The translations under genes and the position numbers were made by a program. From assembly GCA_966080355.1 (NCBI GenBank), contig CBHROW010000175.1, positions 1-11,060 on the forward strand: a DNA stretch of 11,060 nt, written 5' to 3'. The notes beneath the pieces are model-generated. The model was given only the letters and a program-made list of their open reading frames with translations. It made no database searches and was not told the DNA's origin. Of the stretch, positions 6,404 to 11,060 are shown piece by piece; position 1 is the first letter of the stretch, and each line of letters begins with the position of its first letter. The DNA comes from Chryseosolibacter sp966080355. GTDB lineage: Bacteria > Bacteroidota > Bacteroidia > Cytophagales > Cyclobacteriaceae.

Positions 6404-7474
6404 CTAAAAGCTAATTGCCAGGGAAGTTGTTACAAATGAGTTGTTCCTCACTACATCGGAACCTTTGGTAAAGATTCTATCCTTGCTTGTAAAATTTCGA
6501 ACCTCGATACGCCACATCGCATTGCCTGAGATCTTATAGTCAAGGTTGGTTGAAAAGCCGGACGTTTTAAATCCATTTGGAGTGCCGGTTCGAATTATCA
6601 CTCCGTGCTTATCCTGGTAGTATTCCACCCTGAAATCCATCGACACTTTGTTGCTGATTGTAACACGTGCAATTGCAATGGGCGACCACCACGGATCGTA
6701 GCTAGCCGATTTTGGTGCCCGTTGTTGAATGCCATAATCGAAACCAAGAGTCAGCCCTAATTTTTCTGTTACCTGAACCACCGCATAGAAGTTGTGAAAA
6801 TATCGCATGAGTCGCGCACTGTCAGGCGAGTCGGTTCCGATAAATGTGCTTGAGTTTAAAAGTGTTTTATCGCTTGGCTTGAAAGTGATTTGAGTTCCAA
6901 ACGAAGGTAGGGAATTGCCTTGAAGGCGCTGAATGCGTTGCCACCCATTGAGTACTAAACCTGATAGAAACCATCTTCCGTTATCAGTCGCGTACGAAAG
7001 CTTCACGCCCGATTCAAAGTATGGAGTGTTGTCAGCGAGGATACTCCTTGTGAGATTCCACGAATCTTTTCCGATGGCACTTTCAAAACCTATGTGAGAA
7101 GAAAATATTCCTGCATCAATCCAAATGTTTTTATTCTCGGAAAGCTTCGCCCCCGCATTGGCTTCAAGGATGTTTCGCAGTACTCCAGGTTCGGCCGCTA
7201 AATTTTTATTAGCATAAGTTCCTGTCATGATTGCCATGTTGCCTCGGATTGTTTGTGAGTGATACGCAGCTTTCAGAAAACCAAGGTTGACGTTGATCTC
7301 ATTATGCCTGTTGAATGAATAGACGAATGGAGGGCGATTTCCATCTTTCGGTTCATTAAAATCATAACTGTAATACGCTTCCATATATCCGCTCCACGAA
7401 AAATTCGAGGTGGAATCCTGGGCGAACACAGTAATGGAAACATTTAAGAATATGATAAATGGAAACCCCTTCAT
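6404..7474 (-). CDS. Outer-membrane beta-barrel porin, OmpL-like (BBP2 type)
   Basis: A 356-residue secreted protein. The first 18 or so residues (MKGFPFIIFLNVSITVFA, then QDS) look like a Sec signal peptide. The rest is rich in alternating, aromatic-flanked strands: WSGYMEAYYSYDF, FNRHNEINVNLGFLKAAYHS, NTPYFESGVKLSYAT, RWFLSGLVLNGWQRIQ and VSMDFRVEYYQDK, ending in FVTTSLAISF with a terminal phenylalanine as in many barrels. The pattern recalls the putative beta-barrel porin-2 (OmpL-like) family; this is recognition from memory. The ATG at 7474 follows the kdpC stop by one base (TAACATG); a TTG at 7501 would overlap kdpC and add a polar stretch before the signal peptide, so ATG is preferred. 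Its place between kdpC and kdpD suggests it admits K+ through the outer membrane when the Kdp pump is made. Barrel identity is strong; K+ transport is inferred from context. Confidence 0.85.
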   Translation of the reverse strand: MKGFPFIIFLNVSITVFAQDSTSNFSWSGYMEAYYSYDFNEPKDGNRPPFVYSFNRHNEINVNLGFLKAAYHSQTIRGNMAIMTGTYANKNLAAEPGVLRNILEANAGAKLSENKNIWIDAGIFSSHIGFESAIGKDSWNLTRSILADNTPYFESGVKLSYATDNGRWFLSGLVLNGWQRIQRLQGNSLPSFGTQITFKPSDKTLLNSSTFIGTDSPDSARLMRYFHNFYAVVQVTEKLGLTLGFDYGIQQRAPKSASYDPWWSPIAIARVTISNKVSMDFRVEYYQDKHGVIIRTGTPNGFKTSGFSTNLDYKISGNAMWRIEVRNFTSKDRIFTKGSDVVRNNSFVTTSLAISF

Positions 7475-7475
7475 G

Positions 7476-8048
7476 TTAGTTTTTAGAGTCAAGTTCGTCA
7501 AGGGCGATATTCAGTCGAAGTACATGAACCCGCTCCATGCCCAATCCGAGGATCGGCTTTTCTATGTGTTCATCGACCAAGGCATTTAATTTTGTAAAAT
7601 CAAGATGTCGCACTTTTGCTATTCTTGCAATCTGAATTTTTGCGGCTGCCGGTGAAATATGAGGATCCAGTCCCCCTCCGGATGCGGTTACAAGATCGAC
7701 AGGAATTTGCTCTTTTTTAACACCTGGATTATGGATCAGAAAAGTGTCGATCCGGGCCTTGACGAGGGCCAAATATTCAGGGTTTGTAGGCCCTTTATTC
7801 GAACCGCCTGTACCGGCTGCATTATAATCTACAGCTGATGGGCGACTATTGAAATATCGGTCGTCTTCAAACTTTTGTCCGATCAATTCGAAGCCAACTG
7901 CTTTGCCATTTACCAGCACTTCTTCACCTCGTCCGCTATTAGGAGCGGTAACTTTTGCAATTCCTGAAACAAACAATGGATATAATACTCCAAAAAGGAT
8001 CGCGGTTATGAATGTTAATTTGATCGCTACTATCAAATGAGTTTTCAT
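7476..8048 (-). CDS. kdpC: KdpC, potassium-transporting ATPase subunit C
   Basis: A 190-residue single-span subunit of the KdpFABC K+ pump. One N-terminal membrane helix covers about residues 7-28; the remainder is periplasmic. Family hallmarks are clear: YFNSRPSAVDYNAAGTGGSN, GPTNPEYL (about 86-93), and PVDLVTASGGGLDPHISPAAA around 117-136. The length fits the family (about 190 residues). The ATG at 8048 is chosen over an in-frame TTG at 8075 because the TTG would overlap the end of kdpB and add basic residues before the helix. ATG lies 7 bases after the kdpB stop with a weak AAGAGA ahead of it. KdpC stabilises the KdpA-KdpB complex and has been proposed to raise K+ or ATP affinity. It follows kdpB, as in known kdp operons. 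Confidence 0.97.
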   Translation of the reverse strand: MKTHLIVAIKLTFITAILFGVLYPLFVSGIAKVTAPNSGRGEEVLVNGKAVGFELIGQKFEDDRYFNSRPSAVDYNAAGTGGSNKGPTNPEYLALVKARIDTFLIHNPGVKKEQIPVDLVTASGGGLDPHISPAAAKIQIARIAKVRHLDFTKLNALVDEHIEKPILGLGMERVHVLRLNIALDELDSKN

Positions 8049-8055
8049 ACGTCTC

Positions 8056-10125
8056 TTAATTAAGAATTGGAGCAATTAACAGATCCAGCAATTTGATTCC
8101 GATGAATGGCACTACAATGCCTCCCAGTCCATAAATGAATAAATTCCGGGCAAGAAGTGCGCTTGCACCTATTGGCTTATAGTCTACTCCGCGCAAGGCT
8201 AATGGAATCAGTATCGGGATTATGATTGCGTTAAAGATCACAGCAGATAAAATCGCGCTCTCTGGGCTTGCTAATTTCATTATGTTCAATGCTTGCAAGC
8301 CAGGGATTGAAGCCATAAACAGTGCGGGTACAATGGCGAAGTATTTGGCAACGTCATTTGCTATCGAGAAGGTTGTCAGGGTGCCGCGAGTGATCAACAA
8401 CTGCTTGCCGATCTCAACCACTTCAATGAGCTTTGTAGGGTCGTTGTCGAGGTCGACCATGTTCCCCGCTTCTTTTGCAGCTTGTGTACCGCTATTCATG
8501 GCAACTCCAACATCAGCCTGGGCAAGGGCAGGCGCATCATTCGTTCCATCTCCCATCATTGCCACAAGTTTTCCTTGTGCTTGTTCTTTGCGGATGTATT
8601 CTAATTTGTCTTCAGGCTTTGCCTCGGCAATGAAGTCATCAACGCCAGCTTTTTGAGCAATGTATTTTGCCGTAAGCGGGTTGTCACCTGTGACCATGAC
8701 AGTTTTCACCCCCATCTTTCTTAAACGCTCGAATCTTTCTGTAATCCCCGGTTTTACAATATCCTGAAGCTCGATTGCACCCATTACAACATCGTTCTGA
8801 GAGACGACAAGGGGCGTACCTCCATTAGAAGAGATCAACTCCACAGTTTTGCGCACTTCGTCTGGAAACTTGTTGCCATGATTTTCAACGAGTTTTTTTA
8901 TAGCGTCAAATGCTCCTTTTCTGATCATTCTTCCATCGAGGTCGATGCCTGATGTACGCGTCTCTGCTGAAAACTTAACGATCTTCGCTTGTGGTAACCC
9001 GAACGATACGTCAGCACGACTGCCTACTGTCACAGGATGCTTAAATCCCTTTGATGCCGCCAGCTCTACGATTGATTTTCCTTCCGGAGTCTGATCTGCC
9101 AGGGATGCAATTGTAGCGCATTCGATAAGGTCGTCTTCCAACACACCTTTTGCAGAGTAAAAGTTTGTGGCCTTGCGGTTACCAATAGTAATTGTACCGG
9201 TCTTGTCGAGCAATATGGTGTCGAGATCACCTGCTGTCTCGACTGCACGGCCCGATTTTGAAATTACATTAGCCTGAAGTGCTCGGTCCATCCCTGCAAT
9301 GCCAATAGCTGAGAGAAGACCTCCGATGGTGGTTGGGATCAGACAAACAAATAGTGCAATAAGAGCACCAATAGAAATAGAAGTATGTGCATAGTCGCCA
9401 AAGGGTTTTAGTGTAACGGTAACTAATAAAAACACGATTGTGAATCCTGAGAGCAAGAGTGTAAGTGCGATTTCATTGGGAGTCTTTTGACGGCTTGCAC
9501 CTTCCACAAGACCAATCATCTTGTCGAGAAAACTTTCGCCTGGTTGTGTTGTGACTAATACTTTGATTTTATCAGAGAGTACTTTTGTTCCACCAGTTAC
9601 AGAACTCTTGTCTCCACCCGCCTCACGGATAACCGGTGCAGATTCTCCCGTGATCGCACTTTCATCAACGGTTGCAATACCTTCAATAATCTCTCCATCG
9701 GACGGAATAATATCACCTACTTCACAAATAAATACGTCACCTTTCTTAAGCTGACTTGAAGCTTTCGTAGTTATAATCCCATTGTCTGCTATGAATTTTG
9801 CAGGCGTTTCCTCCCGTGTTTTTCGAAGTGAATCCGCTTGTGCCTTTCCTCTTGCCTCGGCAATTGCTTCAGCGAAGTTGGCAAAAAGCAAAGTGATCAA
9901 TAGCACGACAAAGATCACTATGTTGTAAAGTGGTGGCCCTTGATCAGAGCTTGTAAAAGAATAGACAGAAACTAAAAGCATGATCAACGTTCCGATCTCG
10001 ACACAGAACATCACGGGATTTTTCATCATTACTCGTGGGTTCAACTTCACGAATGATTCTTTGATTGACTGACCCACAAGCGCGGGGTCAAACAATCGTA
10101 TTTCTTTTTTGATTCTTTCGCTCAT
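8056..10125 (-). CDS. kdpB: KdpB, P-type ATPase catalytic subunit
   Basis: A 689-residue P-type ATPase (E. coli KdpB, 682) that hydrolyses ATP to drive K+ import through KdpA. From the ATG at 10125, the phosphorylated aspartate in DKTGTIT is D307 and the TGES serine is S162, the same numbers as in E. coli. Other features are the actuator region VDESAITGES, IPTTIGGLLSAIGIAGMDR in the membrane, the nucleotide-binding region with KGAFDAI, the hinge GDGTNDAPALAQADVGVAM, and TFSIANDVAKYFAIVPA, whose D591 and K594 correspond to the charged pair D583/K586 that couples transport in E. coli. S162 is the inhibitory phosphorylation site at high K+ in E. coli, so that control could exist here. An upstream in-frame TTG at 10134 is possible but less likely. 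The gap to kdpA is 18 bases. All catalytic residues are intact. Confidence 0.98.
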   Translation of the reverse strand: MSERIKKEIRLFDPALVGQSIKESFVKLNPRVMMKNPVMFCVEIGTLIMLLVSVYSFTSSDQGPPLYNIVIFVVLLITLLFANFAEAIAEARGKAQADSLRKTREETPAKFIADNGIITTKASSQLKKGDVFICEVGDIIPSDGEIIEGIATVDESAITGESAPVIREAGGDKSSVTGGTKVLSDKIKVLVTTQPGESFLDKMIGLVEGASRQKTPNEIALTLLLSGFTIVFLLVTVTLKPFGDYAHTSISIGALIALFVCLIPTTIGGLLSAIGIAGMDRALQANVISKSGRAVETAGDLDTILLDKTGTITIGNRKATNFYSAKGVLEDDLIECATIASLADQTPEGKSIVELAASKGFKHPVTVGSRADVSFGLPQAKIVKFSAETRTSGIDLDGRMIRKGAFDAIKKLVENHGNKFPDEVRKTVELISSNGGTPLVVSQNDVVMGAIELQDIVKPGITERFERLRKMGVKTVMVTGDNPLTAKYIAQKAGVDDFIAEAKPEDKLEYIRKEQAQGKLVAMMGDGTNDAPALAQADVGVAMNSGTQAAKEAGNMVDLDNDPTKLIEVVEIGKQLLITRGTLTTFSIANDVAKYFAIVPALFMASIPGLQALNIMKLASPESAILSAVIFNAIIIPILIPLALRGVDYKPIGASALLARNLFIYGLGGIVVPFIGIKLLDLLIAPILN

Positions 10126-10143
10126 GATTGACAAAGCGTTTAA

Positions 10144-11060
10144 CTACATAGAAAAGTATTCCGCTAAAGGACCAAGCGCCAGTGCCGGAAAGAATGAAAG
10201 TGCAGCAATGATAAAAATCACTGAAAGCAGCACTGCTATAAATGCAGGGCTCTCAACTTTAAGCGTCCCTGAACTTTCAGGAATATATTTCTTTGAAGCC
10301 AGCGAACCGGCAATGGCTAACGGGCCAATGATTGGGATAAACCTTCCGAATAACATACAAATACCACACAGAATGTTCCAGAATGGCGTTGCATCACCAA
10401 GGCCTTCAAACCCAGAACCGTTATTGGCTGCAGCCGATGTGAATTCATACAGCATCTCACTGAAGCCGTGGTAAGAAGGATTCGCGAGCCATCCAGTTTC
10501 CGCATTCCGCGACTGGATGTGAGCTGCAATGGCGGTACCGACAAGAATTAAGAATGGGTGAAGTATAGCAACTAGCGCAGCTATCTTGACTTCGCGCGCT
10601 TCGATTTTTCTGCCAAACAACTCTGGTGTTCGGCCAACCATCAGACCAGAAATGAACACTGCGATAATCACGAACACAAAGAAGTTTATGAATCCTACAC
10701 CTACTCCTCCATAGATCGCATTGATCATCATATCGAGAAGGTAAATGCCTCCGGAAATTGATGTTTGACTGTCGTGCATTGAGTTCACAGATCCGTTTGA
10801 AGTGGATGTCGTTGACACACCCCAAAATGCACTCGCCACGGGGCCAATACGAACCTCTTTCCCTTCCATCGATCCTGGTGAATTGTTTATTCCAAGCTCT
10901 GTTATTTTTTGGTTGCCCTGGCTTTCGAAGTATACGGTTACAGCAGCGAACGTGAGAAAAACAACCGTCATCGCGGCAAAGAATGCGTATCCAACCTTCG
11001 GTTTCCCGATGTAAAATCCGAAAGCAAGCACAAGTGCGATGGGTATGAAGAGAATGGCAA
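10144..11060 (-). CDS. kdpA: KdpA, K+-binding channel-like subunit (N-terminal part outside window)
   Basis: The C-terminal 304 residues of KdpA, roughly the last 55 percent of a protein usually near 560; the frame is open to the window edge, so a GTG at 11031 is not the start. KdpA is the ion-selective membrane subunit of the pump, related to the Trk/Ktr channel-like family with four pore loops. The third loop region is visible as SMEGKEVRIGPVASAFWG followed by TSTSNGSVNSMHDS (E. coli has SCGAVN here), and the fourth as HGFSEMLYEFTSAAANNGSGFEGL. GLMVGRTPELFGRKIEAREVK and the C-terminal FFPALALGPLAEYF are also diagnostic. The cysteine of the E. coli third filter loop is asparagine here, while the key glycine is kept. 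The gene is followed 18 bases later by kdpB. Any kdpF and the operon promoter would lie beyond the right edge. Confidence 0.97.
   Translation of the reverse strand, partial: AILFIPIALVLAFGFYIGKPKVGYAFFAAMTVVFLTFAAVTVYFESQGNQKITELGINNSPGSMEGKEVRIGPVASAFWGVSTTSTSNGSVNSMHDSQTSISGGIYLLDMMINAIYGGVGVGFINFFVFVIIAVFISGLMVGRTPELFGRKIEAREVKIAALVAILHPFLILVGTAIAAHIQSRNAETGWLANPSYHGFSEMLYEFTSAAANNGSGFEGLGDATPFWNILCGICMLFGRFIPIIGPLAIAGSLASKKYIPESSGTLKVESPAFIAVLLSVIFIIAALSFFPALALGPLAEYFSM

Noticed and set aside
8222..8656. Plus-strand open frame of 144 codons opposite kdpB
   Set aside because: It is antisense to the highly conserved catalytic part of kdpB, lacks any recognisable domain, and is explained by codon use on the other strand.
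10144..11060. Altered K+ filter in KdpA, with asparagine in place of the E. coli loop-III cysteine
   Set aside because: The filter glycine and surrounding NSMHDS are conserved, and this cysteine is known to me as variable between KdpA proteins, so it is unlikely to mean changed selectivity.

Overview
This window is a potassium-homeostasis locus. It most likely comes from a member of the Bacteroidota, possibly a Cytophagales-like lineage; the phylum is fairly likely and the order is a guess. The reasons are an outer-membrane barrel protein inside the kdp operon (so a Gram-negative), a stand-alone KdpD N-terminal sensor followed by a separate membrane kinase, several starts without a clear Shine-Dalgarno sequence, and moderately AT-rich DNA. 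Nothing suggests a phage, plasmid, insertion sequence or CRISPR array, and no tRNA or rRNA was seen. Coding density is close to complete, with no gene-free stretch over 300 bases. Promoters for both gene groups must lie outside the window.

Left block, plus strand (1-3092): the 3' end of a KdpD-like histidine kinase (truncated by the window edge), an overlapping KdpE-like OmpR-family response regulator, and 12 bases later a complete kup K+ transporter gene. The three look like one transcription unit.

Right block, minus strand (11060 down to 3089), in order of transcription: kdpA (5' end outside the window), kdpB, kdpC, an OmpL-like outer-membrane porin, a KdpD N-terminal domain protein, a membrane histidine kinase split into two reading frames inside its PAS domain, and a small two-helix membrane protein broken by a frameshift. 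Gaps between genes are 18, 7, 1 and 2 bases, then two ATGA overlaps, then 19 bases, so this is one tightly packed operon. The blocks converge, and the last genes of each share a palindromic TTAA holding both stop codons.

Together the genes would bring K+ across the outer membrane (porin) and the inner membrane (ATP-driven KdpABC and ion-coupled Kup). Two sets of sensor proteins are present, but only one response regulator lies in view. The points most worth a second look are the two reading-frame breaks within about 1 kb at the end of the kdp operon, the distribution of KdpD functions over separate proteins, and the porin embedded in the operon. I see no strong case for a wholly new system; the novelty is in the arrangement.
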